Positions 1-6,107 of a stretch of 6,107 bases of DNA are shown piece after piece; the stretch's first letter is position 1, and the number at the start of each line of letters is the position of its first letter. The notes beneath the pieces were generated by a model. That model did no database searches and was not told the DNA's origin. It worked only from the letters and a program-made list of their open reading frames with translations. The stretch comes from Cyclobacteriaceae bacterium (GTDB lineage: Bacteria; Bacteroidota; Bacteroidia; Cytophagales; Cyclobacteriaceae): contig JAOUOM010000135.1 in the NCBI GenBank assembly GCA_029880385.1, positions 1-6,107 of the forward strand, read 5' to 3'. Both the position numbers and the translations under genes were made by a program.

Positions 1-2206
1 CTGGCAACGGCACGATTTCCCCATTGCCATAGGTAGGGTATCCCAACAAAAAAGCCGATTTGGCACCCGATGACACCTTGCGGCTTTCGACCAGGTCATA
101 CGGGTTGCCGATGATGCGAATGTCCTTTTGTTGTACCAGAAAACCTCCGTCTGCCATGCGAAAAGCATTCAGGTTGACCTGATTGTACACCCCGTCCGGC
201 GATACAAATACGGTTCCGGCCCCCTGGAGTTTAGTCCCGATTTTGGCCCAGTACTGATCATAGGAATATTTGTCTGCTATCTTTTGGCCGATGGCATTTT
301 TAAAATAGGAATAATAACGCGTCTCCAACTGATTGCCGTTTTCCATTATCACCAGCTCGGGCCCGTTTTTTTGAATGATCAGGGCGGCATAGCGGTGCTC
401 ATCGGTGAGGCTGTTTTCAAAAAACGGGTATTGGATAATCTCCACCACGGCCTGTCCCGCCAACAGCGCATTGTTTACCTGGTGGAATGTCCTGTCTTTG
501 GCTACAAAGGCACTGGCAAACTGCGACGATCGTTGCGAAAGCATCCGTTCTGATTCATTGGCAGCCCGCTCCAGTGAATCAATGTTCAGGTTTTGCTGCT
601 CCACTTCTTCCCGCGAAAGGGAATAAAAGGAGGCCAGCATCCGCTTCTGATCCTGCCAGGTGGTATAGAGGGCTACCAGTGCCGCATCCGATCCCGACAA
701 AATCGCATTTTTTATCCGGGTTGTACTGCTCAGGAGCAGCCCCTTGGTTGCCAGCCGGTAGTCGAGGGCTTTTGCCAGTAGCGAAGGGCTATTCTGTGAG
801 AAAGCAAAATTGAAATAGGTAAAAAAGCGAGGCTTTAATTTTTCCCAATACTTGGTTTTTTCTGCTTCGCTCATCGGAGGGAAAAATTCATTGATAAAGG
901 ACAAACTATGATCCATCACCAGGTCAAACAGCTCGTCAGCTTTGTTTATTTCTCCCTTTTTCCAATAGACAATGGCCAGATCCTCGCGGGATTGTATCGT
1001 ATGGGGATGGTTTTCGCCAAAAACAGATATCCGGGTAGCCAATGAGGTCGACAGCAAGGGCAGGGCCTCCTCGTACCTGCCTTCGAAACGGTACCAATTG
1101 CCCAGGTCTGACTGGGCAGAGGCTGTCAGCGGGTGGCTCACACCAAATTTCCCCTTGTATATCGCCAGGCTTTCGGCAAACAACTCCCCGGCCTCATCGC
1201 TACGGCCCGTACGCACATAGAGAGAAGCCAGATTGGTGAGCATGTGGGCATAATCCGGATCCGACTTCCGGTTTACCTTCATCCGGCTTACCTGTAGGTC
1301 CAACGCCTGTTTGTAGATCGCTTCTGCTTCTCCATACTTGCCGTTTTCCTGTAGCACAAGTGCCTTGTTTGTCAATAACTGAAGGTAGGTGGACGACTTG
1401 TCGCGCAATAATTCTTCACTTATTTCAAGACACCGGTCGAGCTGCCGGAGGGCTTCGTCGGAGCGGCCCATATACTGAAACAAAATCCCCAGATTGTTAA
1501 GTGCGATGGCAAAAGGAACCGAATTTTCCCCTTCCTTTTGCCGGATCAACCCAATGGCAGCCCGCATTTGTTTCTCTGCCTGGTTATAGTCAGCCTGGTT
1601 GAGCAACAACACGCCTTTGTTGTTAAATTCCGCCGCATATCCGCTGCTTTCTTTCCCCATCGATCGTTCCCAACCTTCCAGCGCGAGGGTCGTATGCTCG
1701 GCAGCCTTGTCGTAACGACCCATGTCGCTGTAAAGCAGACCCAGTGTCCCCAATGTTTTCAGGTAGACCGGATCTGTGTCATCATTCCCGATCGCATAAA
1801 GGCCCAGTGCGGCTTTGAGACTGGTCTCGGCAAGGAAATACCTGCGCGCGCTATAATTGATCCGGCCCAGTTCATACAGGTCGCGGGCTTGCTCGGCTAT
1901 GGACTTATCCTCCTCGTCTTTTATGACAAAATGGGCAGTCTTCATCAGCGACTCCCCCTTTTGTTTATCGGCAAAAGGCTCGGTCTTGTCGAGAAAAGCA
2001 ATGGCATACATGAAGCTGGTGGTGTCAAAAGATGCCCGTTTTTTATCGGCCTCCTCCACCAGCTTTTCTTTGGCCTCTTCCTGGCCTTCTTTCAGTAATT
2101 CCTGGGCTTTTTCCTTCAGTTTCTGGTTGATATTCCCAAACTGAGCCCGTAGAACAGGAGCAAAAAATACCGTTGACATGACTAAAAACAAAGCGATTCG
2201 TTTCAT
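1..2206 (-). CDS. Exported TPR-repeat protein with CHAT protease-like domain (C-terminus cut by window edge)
   Basis: The frame is open without a stop from the ATG at 2206-2204 to the left edge, giving 735 residues. Residues 1-21 form a signal peptide (MKRIALFLVM..., likely cut after LRA before QFG). A charged helical stretch at about 25-60 is rich in K, E and Q. From about 100 to 436 there are 7-8 TPR units spaced about 42 residues apart, with cores such as LGLLYSDMGRYDKAAEHT (about 153-172), LNNLGILFQYMGRSDEALRQ (236-255) and LGNWYRFEGRYEEALPLL (about 367-386). A helical linker (437-580) leads into the start of a CHAT domain: GQAVVEIIQYP near 584-594, VFVSPDGVYNQVNLNAF at 666-682, and LLGYPTYGNGEIVPLP at 720-735. 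CHAT domains are caspase/separase-related cysteine proteases. Their catalytic His and Cys normally lie further on, so activity cannot be judged here. The start is preceded by an AT-rich leader with no Shine-Dalgarno. The esterase ends 53 bp upstream on the same strand, so co-transcription is possible. Domain call is firm; function is unknown. Confidence 0.9.
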   Translation of the reverse strand, partial: MKRIALFLVMSTVFFAPVLRAQFGNINQKLKEKAQELLKEGQEEAKEKLVEEADKKRASFDTTSFMYAIAFLDKTEPFADKQKGESLMKTAHFVIKDEEDKSIAEQARDLYELGRINYSARRYFLAETSLKAALGLYAIGNDDTDPVYLKTLGTLGLLYSDMGRYDKAAEHTTLALEGWERSMGKESSGYAAEFNNKGVLLLNQADYNQAEKQMRAAIGLIRQKEGENSVPFAIALNNLGILFQYMGRSDEALRQLDRCLEISEELLRDKSSTYLQLLTNKALVLQENGKYGEAEAIYKQALDLQVSRMKVNRKSDPDYAHMLTNLASLYVRTGRSDEAGELFAESLAIYKGKFGVSHPLTASAQSDLGNWYRFEGRYEEALPLLSTSLATRISVFGENHPHTIQSREDLAIVYWKKGEINKADELFDLVMDHSLSFINEFFPPMSEAEKTKYWEKLKPRFFTYFNFAFSQNSPSLLAKALDYRLATKGLLLSSTTRIKNAILSGSDAALVALYTTWQDQKRMLASFYSLSREEVEQQNLNIDSLERAANESERMLSQRSSQFASAFVAKDRTFHQVNNALLAGQAVVEIIQYPFFENSLTDEHRYAALIIQKNGPELVIMENGNQLETRYYSYFKNAIGQKIADKYSYDQYWAKIGTKLQGAGTVFVSPDGVYNQVNLNAFRMADGGFLVQQKDIRIIGNPYDLVESRKVSSGAKSAFLLGYPTYGNGEIVPLP

Positions 2207-2259
2207 TGCGGTAAAAGTTGATTTATTCAATAAAAAAACGAAGAAGTCTCAAAACCGGT

Positions 2260-3132
2260 TTACTGGTGAAAGCTGACAGAAACAAATTTTAACACTTCAG
2301 GCAGGGCCGTCCTCCAGTACGTCCAGTTGTGCACCCCGTCCCGAACGCGAAATTCATGCGGTATTTTTTTGTCCAGCATCCGGGCATGCAGCTCCAGGTT
2401 TCCTTTTATCAAAAAATCATCATCCCCGCAATCGATATAAAACCGCACCTTGCGAAGGGCTTCCGGATCGCCATTTTCGACCAAAAACAACCCCGTATTA
2501 TTTTTCAGGTGACTGGTAATCCGCTCTTCCCCAACCAGTCCCGGGCCATAGACAAAACCAAAAACACGTTCCCAACTCGCTTCGTCCTGCTCGATGATCT
2601 CATCTTTCGAAAACGCCTTTGCACTCAAAGGTGCGGCTGCCGCAAACATCTCCGGGTGCTTGAGTGCATAAATGAGTGTGCCATGCCCGCCCATCGACAG
2701 CCCCGCCACCGCACGGTAGCGCTTTTCGGCTCTCGCACGATAGGTTTTTTCGATAAAGGGAATAAACTCCTTAATAAAAAAGTCCTCATACTTTGTTTTA
2801 CCATCATAGGAATTAATGTACCAGTCCACACCGCCATCGGGCATGGCGATGATCATCGGCGTTACCTCCGTACTGGCATTCATCTGATCGGCTATTTTCT
2901 GTACTTCACCAAATTGAGTCCAGCCCGTTTCATCATCGGTATAGCCATGCAGCAAATACAAAACCGGATAACTTCGGTTCGTCTGGTCATATCCTGCGGG
3001 CAGGTAAATGCTGTATTCCACTGTTTTGCCAAGAATTTTGCTTGGTACACTCAGGCTTTCTTTTACGGTTCCCGATTGGGCAAATGCCCCCAACAGGGGA
3101 AAAAAGAATAGGATGGCAATTGTTTTTCTCAT
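2260..3132 (-). CDS. Secreted esterase, esterase D/feruloyl esterase-like alpha/beta hydrolase
   Basis: This 290-residue protein begins with a signal peptide (MRKTIAILFFFPLLGAFA, cut before QSG), so it acts in the periplasm or outside. The rest fits the putative esterase family (PF00756, COG0627), which includes S-formylglutathione hydrolase, feruloyl esterases and mycolyltransferases. Visible landmarks are SIYLPAGYD (41-49), the oxyanion-side LLHGYTDDETGW (60-71), the nucleophile elbow GLSMGG with Ser146, an acid region IDCGDDDFL (233-241) that should supply the catalytic Asp, and GVHNW with His268. Length is normal for a single-domain member and all three catalytic regions are present. The natural substrate cannot be read from sequence: carbohydrate-linked acyl or feruloyl esters and enterochelin-type esters are all possible in this family. 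The start is chosen because it gives a complete signal peptide and is preceded by an A-rich leader (AGAGAATA). It is divergent from the beta-lactamase-like gene, with 19 bp between start codons, and lies upstream of the TPR-CHAT gene. Confidence 0.92.
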   Translation of the reverse strand: MRKTIAILFFFPLLGAFAQSGTVKESLSVPSKILGKTVEYSIYLPAGYDQTNRSYPVLYLLHGYTDDETGWTQFGEVQKIADQMNASTEVTPMIIAMPDGGVDWYINSYDGKTKYEDFFIKEFIPFIEKTYRARAEKRYRAVAGLSMGGHGTLIYALKHPEMFAAAAPLSAKAFSKDEIIEQDEASWERVFGFVYGPGLVGEERITSHLKNNTGLFLVENGDPEALRKVRFYIDCGDDDFLIKGNLELHARMLDKKIPHEFRVRDGVHNWTYWRTALPEVLKFVSVSFHQ

Positions 3133-3147
3133 TATTCTCTAGTTTTA
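3120..3147 (+). promoter_or_regulatory. Weak Bacteroidota-type promoter candidate for the LACTB-like gene
   Basis: TTG at 3120-3122 and TAGTTTTA at 3140-3147 are separated by 17 bp. They resemble the Bacteroidota -33 (TTTG) and -7 (TAnnTTTG) elements, with one mismatch in the second. The -33 part lies inside the first codons of the divergent esterase. Transcription from it would begin close to 3152-3156, which would exclude Met1 and make the ATG at 3170 the start. Such short AT-rich matches arise by chance, so confidence is low. Confidence 0.22.
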
Positions 3148-3151
3148 GTGG

Positions 3152-4297
3152 ATGAAGTTAAAGAATATTATGAATCCGGCTAAAGCATTTTCCACAAACC
3201 GTATGCCCAGCCTCCTCCTGCTTGGAATTTGGTTCGCACTAGTAGCCTGCCACCCATCGGACAGGGCCGGAAAGGATCAGAATACACCTGTTTATTCCTC
3301 ACAAATCGACTCAGCACGTCTACTGGTGAAGGAGCTGATGCAGAAAAGCCATGTGCCGGGCATGGCCGTATCGGTAGCCGTTGGTGGCAAACTGATCTGG
3401 TCCGAAGGATTTGGCTTTGCCGATATGGAAAATCAGCTGCCTGTCGATCCTTCCCGTACACTTTTTCGCATCGGCAGTGTTTCCAAAACCCTCACTGCCA
3501 CTGCGCTGGGCCTGCTCATGGATGATGGGAAAATAAATGTGGACACTACCCTACAGGTATATGTCCCGGAATTTCCCCAAAAAAAGTATCCCATTACCAC
3601 CCGCCAGGTAGCCGGTCATATTGCCGGCATCCGCCATTACCGGGGCAACGAAATGATGAGCAGCCAATACTACCCCACCGTGCGCGAAGGTCTGGAAATT
3701 TTCCAGGACGATACACTGCTCTTTGAGCCCGGCACACAGTACAGTTATTCCAGCTATGGATGGAACCTCGTCAGTGCGGTAGTAGAAAATGTGGCTGGCG
3801 AACCCTTTCTTTCCTATATGGAATCACACGTATTTGCCCCGCTGGGCATGTCGCATACCCTTGCCGATAGAGCCGGTACCGACATCCCCGACCGTGCGCG
3901 GTTTTATGTAATCGAAAATGACGAGGCAAAACCCGCCCCCTATGTCGATAACAGCTATAAATGGGCCGGGGGTGGTTTTATTGCTACCTCCGAAGACCTG
4001 GTACAATTTGGCATCGCACACCTAAAGCCCGATTTTCTCACGTACGAAACCTACGAGGCACTCACGGCCACCCAATACCTGTCCGATCAAACTGCTACCG
4101 GCTATGGTATGGGCTGGTTTACCGGCACTGACGACCGTGGCTACCGGTACATCGGGCACAGTGGCGGGAGTGTCGGTGGCATCACCCAGTTTTGGGTCTA
4201 CCCCCAACCGGGCATCGTAGTGGCCATGGTGTCCAATGGCAGCCCGCTGGCCTATGGAGATACAGACAACAAAATCGCCTGGCTTTTTATGCCATGA
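3152..4297 (+). CDS. LACTB-like serine hydrolase lipoprotein (class C beta-lactamase/penicillin-binding fold)
   Basis: The protein is 381 residues. A positively charged N-terminus, the hydrophobic run LLLLGIWFA and the lipobox LVAC predict a lipoprotein anchored through Cys33. The beta-lactamase-related domain (PF00144) follows: SVSK at 109-112 carries the nucleophile Ser109 and general-base Lys112; YSS at 199-201 occupies the Tyr-x-Asn position with Tyr199; HSGG at 336-339 replaces the KTG box. The stretch HIAGIRHY (156-163), followed by FEPGTQYSYSSYGW, resembles the LACTB/serine hydrolase branch more than AmpC, so a peptidase or esterase role is likelier than antibiotic resistance. The protein ends soon after the last core strand (GIVVAMVSNGS), so the domain is complete with no C-terminal extension. 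The start is uncertain: Met1 (3152), Met7 (3170) and Met18 (3203) are all in frame. Met1 or Met7 is favoured because both keep the basic n-region; Met18 would lose it. A weak promoter candidate at 3120-3147 would favour Met7. The gene diverges from the esterase gene. Confidence 0.9.
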   Translation: MKLKNIMNPAKAFSTNRMPSLLLLGIWFALVACHPSDRAGKDQNTPVYSSQIDSARLLVKELMQKSHVPGMAVSVAVGGKLIWSEGFGFADMENQLPVDPSRTLFRIGSVSKTLTATALGLLMDDGKINVDTTLQVYVPEFPQKKYPITTRQVAGHIAGIRHYRGNEMMSSQYYPTVREGLEIFQDDTLLFEPGTQYSYSSYGWNLVSAVVENVAGEPFLSYMESHVFAPLGMSHTLADRAGTDIPDRARFYVIENDEAKPAPYVDNSYKWAGGGFIATSEDLVQFGIAHLKPDFLTYETYEALTATQYLSDQTATGYGMGWFTGTDDRGYRYIGHSGGSVGGITQFWVYPQPGIVVAMVSNGSPLAYGDTDNKIAWLFMP

Positions 4298-4304
4298 CCG
4301 CCTG

Positions 4305-4335
4305 CCGGCAAATCACCTCCCCTGAATTTTGCCGG
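4305..4335 (+). terminator. Hairpin after the LACTB-like gene, possible terminator
   Basis: CCGGCAAA (4305-4312) and TTTGCCGG (4328-4335) form a perfect 8-bp stem with a 15-nt loop, starting 8 bases after the TGA stop. The stem can be extended by a G-U pair. No T-run follows (the next bases are TTGTCACATCC), so it is not a classical intrinsic terminator. It may stabilise the 3' end, attenuate read-through or act with Rho. The 4298-4411 gap otherwise shows no coding sequence and no convincing promoter. Confidence 0.4.
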
Positions 4336-4411
4336 TTGTCACATCCTCATCGGCTTTTCCTGAAAAATCCAGTAGCTTGACAGCCCCGGTCGGTACCTGC
4401 CACACCCGGGA

Positions 4412-5533
4412 ATGCCAACACAATACACACATATGTTTTCATCCAGATTTTTCAAAACCTACCTGCTGCCGGGGTTTATTTTTCAGTCCATTACCATCGG
4501 GGGTGGCTATGGAACGGGTCGTGAACTGGTCGAGTTTTTCCTGAAAGAAAGCCCGCTGGGCGGACTAATGGGCATGATACTGGCCATGGCCATCTGGAGT
4601 GTGGTGCTCGCCATCAGCTTTGAGCTGGCCCGTATGAGCCGTACCTACGACTATCGTTCGTTTATCCGCTCCCTGCTCGGCCCGGGCTGGCTGGCCTACG
4701 AGGCTGTATACCTCATCGGTCTTGTACTGGTCATCTCGGTCTTGGGGTCTGCCGCCGGCGAACTGGTCCGGTCCATGTTTGGGCTGGCTCCCATCTTCGG
4801 TATCGTCTGCATGATGCTATTGGTTGGTTTGCTGGCGTTTTTTGGCAGCACGCTTATCGAAAAAGTCTTATCCTTCTGGTCCATTGCGCTCTATCTGGTC
4901 TTTTTCTTCCTCATTTCTGCCAGCCTTTGGGTATTTGGGGATGATATCCTGACCAATATCCGCATCTACTCGACCCACTCCACGTGGGCCATGAGCGGCA
5001 TCCGCTATGCTGCCTACAACATCGGCATACTACCTGCCATGATCTTTGTCGTTCGCCACCTCAACACCCGGCGTGAAGCACTTCTGTCAGGCACCCTGGC
5101 CGGGGCACTCACCATGATCCCCGGTTTCTTTGTATACTTCGCCATGACGGGCAGCTATCCCGCCATCCTCAATGAACCCGTTCCTACCGACTTCCTGGCC
5201 CTCAGGCTCGGCATTCCTGCCTTTACGGTTATCCTGAGGATTATCTTGTTTGGCACATTTATCGAAACCGGCGTAGGACTCATCCACGGGTTCAACGAAC
5301 GCATTGCCGGAGTGTACCTCGAACGGCAAAAAACGATGCCACCGGCCTTGAGGGCAGGCATAGCACTGGTCGTACTGGCCATCTCGGTCTTCGTTGCAGA
5401 TGCCATCGGCATTGTTGCCTTGATCGCACGGGGCTACGGAGCCCTCACCTGGGGCTATATGGCATGTTTTGTCCTGCCCGTACTTACCGTAGGTAGCTGG
5501 AAAATGTGGCAGAACAAGGCCGCCAAACGATAG
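4412..5533 (+). CDS. YkvI-family (COG3949) integral membrane protein, probable transporter
   Basis: The protein is 373 residues and strongly hydrophobic, with about ten predicted membrane segments (roughly 17-36, 50-73, 95-115, 127-146, 155-177, 195-215, 225-247, 268-290, 314-336, 344-362). The N-terminal block GFIFQSITIGGGYGTGRELV (21-40), followed by EFFLKESPLGGLMGM, is the hallmark I recognise from YkvI-like proteins. These are distant members of the amino acid-polyamine-organocation/LeuT-fold group. In that fold a glycine-rich break in the first helix contributes to the substrate or ion site, and IGGGYGTGRE would fit that place by inference. Other marked features are HGFNERIAG (292-300) and a basic C-terminal tail. 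Substrate is unknown. Met1 (4412) and Met8 (4433) are both possible starts; Met8 gives the compact N-terminus MFSSRFFKTYLLPG typical of the family, and neither has a clear Shine-Dalgarno. The length suits the family, so the gene looks intact. The nearest downstream gene encodes a MarR regulator. Confidence 0.85.
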   Translation: MPTQYTHMFSSRFFKTYLLPGFIFQSITIGGGYGTGRELVEFFLKESPLGGLMGMILAMAIWSVVLAISFELARMSRTYDYRSFIRSLLGPGWLAYEAVYLIGLVLVISVLGSAAGELVRSMFGLAPIFGIVCMMLLVGLLAFFGSTLIEKVLSFWSIALYLVFFFLISASLWVFGDDILTNIRIYSTHSTWAMSGIRYAAYNIGILPAMIFVVRHLNTRREALLSGTLAGALTMIPGFFVYFAMTGSYPAILNEPVPTDFLALRLGIPAFTVILRIILFGTFIETGVGLIHGFNERIAGVYLERQKTMPPALRAGIALVVLAISVFVADAIGIVALIARGYGALTWGYMACFVLPVLTVGSWKMWQNKAAKR

Positions 5534-5615
5534 GGGGAGCGATACCGGCTGGCCCTCCAGACACTGTACGCCCGTGCTCCCCGCCGGCCAGCGTACTGCC
5601 CACGCCCGGGGCTGG
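5534..5615 (+). repeat. GC-rich interleaved inverted repeats after the YkvI-like gene
   Basis: Directly after the TAG stop, GGGGAGC (5534-5540) is complementary to GCTCCCC (5576-5582), and GCTGGCC (5548-5554) to GGCCAGC (5586-5592). The arms run a-b-a'-b', which is the order of an H-type pseudoknot. GTACGC (5566-5571)/GCGTAC (5591-5596) and CCAGC (5588-5592)/GCTGG (5611-5615) offer competing pairings. No T-run follows, so this is not a simple intrinsic terminator. It could be a 3' UTR structure of the membrane protein mRNA, a small RNA, or chance pairing in GC-rich DNA. I find no credible gene in 5534-5752: the open frames there give compositionally odd, unrecognisable peptides. Confidence 0.4.
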
Positions 5616-5732
5616 ATACAATCGTTTTGTGCCCATAGGCCACGTGCCAAAACCACCTGTATGCGTATGTGACATCCCCCATGCAATTTTTCTTCCTGTT
5701 ACTTGGAGATTTCATGAAAATCAGTCATTTTT

Positions 5733-5746
5733 GTTGTACATACAAC
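5733..5746. promoter_or_regulatory. Palindromic operator candidate for the MarR-family regulator
   Basis: GTTGTA and TACAAC are perfect inverted arms around a 2-base CA spacer, ending six bases before the ATG at 5753. As an RNA hairpin it would have only a 2-nt loop, so a protein-binding DNA site is more likely. MarR proteins are dimers that bind short palindromes, often of TTGT...ACAA type, overlapping their own promoters. The position and symmetry fit autoregulation. No clear -7/-33 promoter pair could be assigned around it. Confidence 0.5.
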
Positions 5747-5752
5747 CACGTA

Positions 5753-6107
5753 ATGAAAGAACCCACATCCTTGCAGGAAAACCTGTTGTACCATCTAGGG
5801 GAGATCGGCAAAACCCTGCGCGATCAGGTCACAAAGGTGATACGCGAACATGGCTATGACCTGTCGCCCGAACAATTTACCATCCTGGTAATGCTCTGGT
5901 ACCAAACCGAAATGCCGCAAGCTGAACTGATCCACAAACTCAACCGTGACAAAACAACAGTAAGCCGGGTTTTGGCCCGTATGATTAAAAACAAACTGAT
6001 TACCCGCACATCGGACACCCCCGGCAAAAAGGAAAACATCATCCGGATCACCCCAAAAGGAAAAGCAATCCAGGAAACCCTCATTCAGAAGACCGGAACG
6101 ATCTATG
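5753..6107 (+). CDS. MarR-family winged helix-turn-helix transcriptional regulator (C-terminus cut by window edge)
   Basis: 118 residues are visible before the right edge. The layout is that of MarR: an N-terminal dimerisation helix (about 7-34), the GYDLSPEQFTILVML segment (34-48), the helix-turn-helix MPQAELIHKLNRDKTTVSR (54-72) with recognition helix around 66-80, and a wing strand pair (LITRTSDTPGKKENIIRITPKG, 82-103) ending in the family-typical TPKG turn. The C-terminal dimerisation helices begin and are then cut; most MarR proteins are about 140-160 residues, so roughly 25-40 are missing. An in-frame ATG at 5714 would add 13 residues (MKISHFCCTYNHV) and has a GGAG five bases ahead of it. 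I prefer 5753 because it gives a normal family N-terminus and leaves the palindrome at 5733-5746 in the leader. It probably represses its own promoter and a nearby transporter or detoxification gene; the ligand is unknown. Confidence 0.9.
   Translation, partial: MKEPTSLQENLLYHLGEIGKTLRDQVTKVIREHGYDLSPEQFTILVMLWYQTEMPQAELIHKLNRDKTTVSRVLARMIKNKLITRTSDTPGKKENIIRITPKGKAIQETLIQKTGTIY

Noticed and set aside
128..553. A 141-codon plus-strand open frame near the left edge
   Set aside because: Antisense to the CHAT region, which translates to recognisable family sequence without a break.
1030..1900. TPR-coding DNA as possible tandem DNA repeats
   Set aside because: The repeats are seen only at protein level; the nucleotide units have diverged and show no direct repeats.
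1538..2098. A 186-codon plus-strand open frame inside the TPR-CHAT gene
   Set aside because: It lies opposite a continuous TPR reading frame with clear repeat periodicity, and its own product shows no domain.
2207..2259. An intrinsic terminator between the esterase and TPR-CHAT genes, because of a T-run on the minus strand
   Set aside because: The T-run is not preceded by a hairpin; the nearby AAACCGGTTT palindrome has no loop.
2329..3111. A 260-codon open frame on the plus strand, antisense to the esterase
   Set aside because: The opposite strand encodes a complete esterase with signal peptide and catalytic regions; the antisense translation has no recognisable domain and is a by-product of codon usage.
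4298..4411. A promoter for the YkvI-like gene, with TAGCTTGA at about 4373-4380 as -7 element
   Set aside because: Only four of six consensus positions match and no -33 element lies at the right distance.
5087..5686. A 199-codon minus-strand open frame over the end of the YkvI-like gene
   Set aside because: Mostly antisense to transmembrane coding sequence; the product is rich in Gly, Arg, Cys and His with no domain.
5506..5859. A 117-codon plus-strand open frame bridging the YkvI-like and MarR genes
   Set aside because: It overlaps both real genes in another frame, and its product is proline-rich low-quality sequence with no domain.

Overview
The window carries five protein-coding genes, two of them cut by its edges, and no RNA genes, insertion sequences or CRISPR arrays that I can see. 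It most likely comes from a member of the Bacteroidota (Cytophagales/Saprospirales-like). The basis is AT-rich leaders with little Shine-Dalgarno sequence, an exported TPR-CHAT protein, a LACTB-like lipoprotein hydrolase next to a secreted esterase, and a GC content of about half by eye. This is inference from style and gene content, not a taxonomic match.

Minus-strand arm (1-3132). The esterase gene (3132 to 2260) is followed 53 bp later by a long gene that runs off the left edge (2206 to 1). The long gene encodes an exported protein with 7-8 TPR repeats and the first part of a CHAT (caspase/separase-like) domain. The CHAT catalytic His and Cys would lie outside the window. The two genes could be co-transcribed.

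Plus-strand arm (3152-6107). A lipoprotein serine hydrolase of the class C beta-lactamase/LACTB type starts only 19 bp from the esterase start, in the opposite direction, so the regulatory sequences of this pair must overlap coding DNA. After a 114-bp gap with a small hairpin comes a membrane protein of about ten helices in the YkvI (COG3949) family, a probable transporter of unknown substrate. A 219-bp gap follows: its first part is GC-rich with interleaved inverted repeats, and its last part holds a perfect 6-2-6 palindrome just upstream of a MarR-family regulator that is cut by the right edge.

The two exported hydrolases and the exported TPR-CHAT protein all act outside the cytoplasm, so the left two thirds of the window looks like an envelope or periplasmic hydrolase cluster. 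The YkvI-like and MarR genes look like a separate unit. The palindrome suggests that the MarR protein controls its own promoter and perhaps the genes downstream of the window. The most promising under-described element is the exported TPR-CHAT protein; the sequence shown here does not establish a new system.
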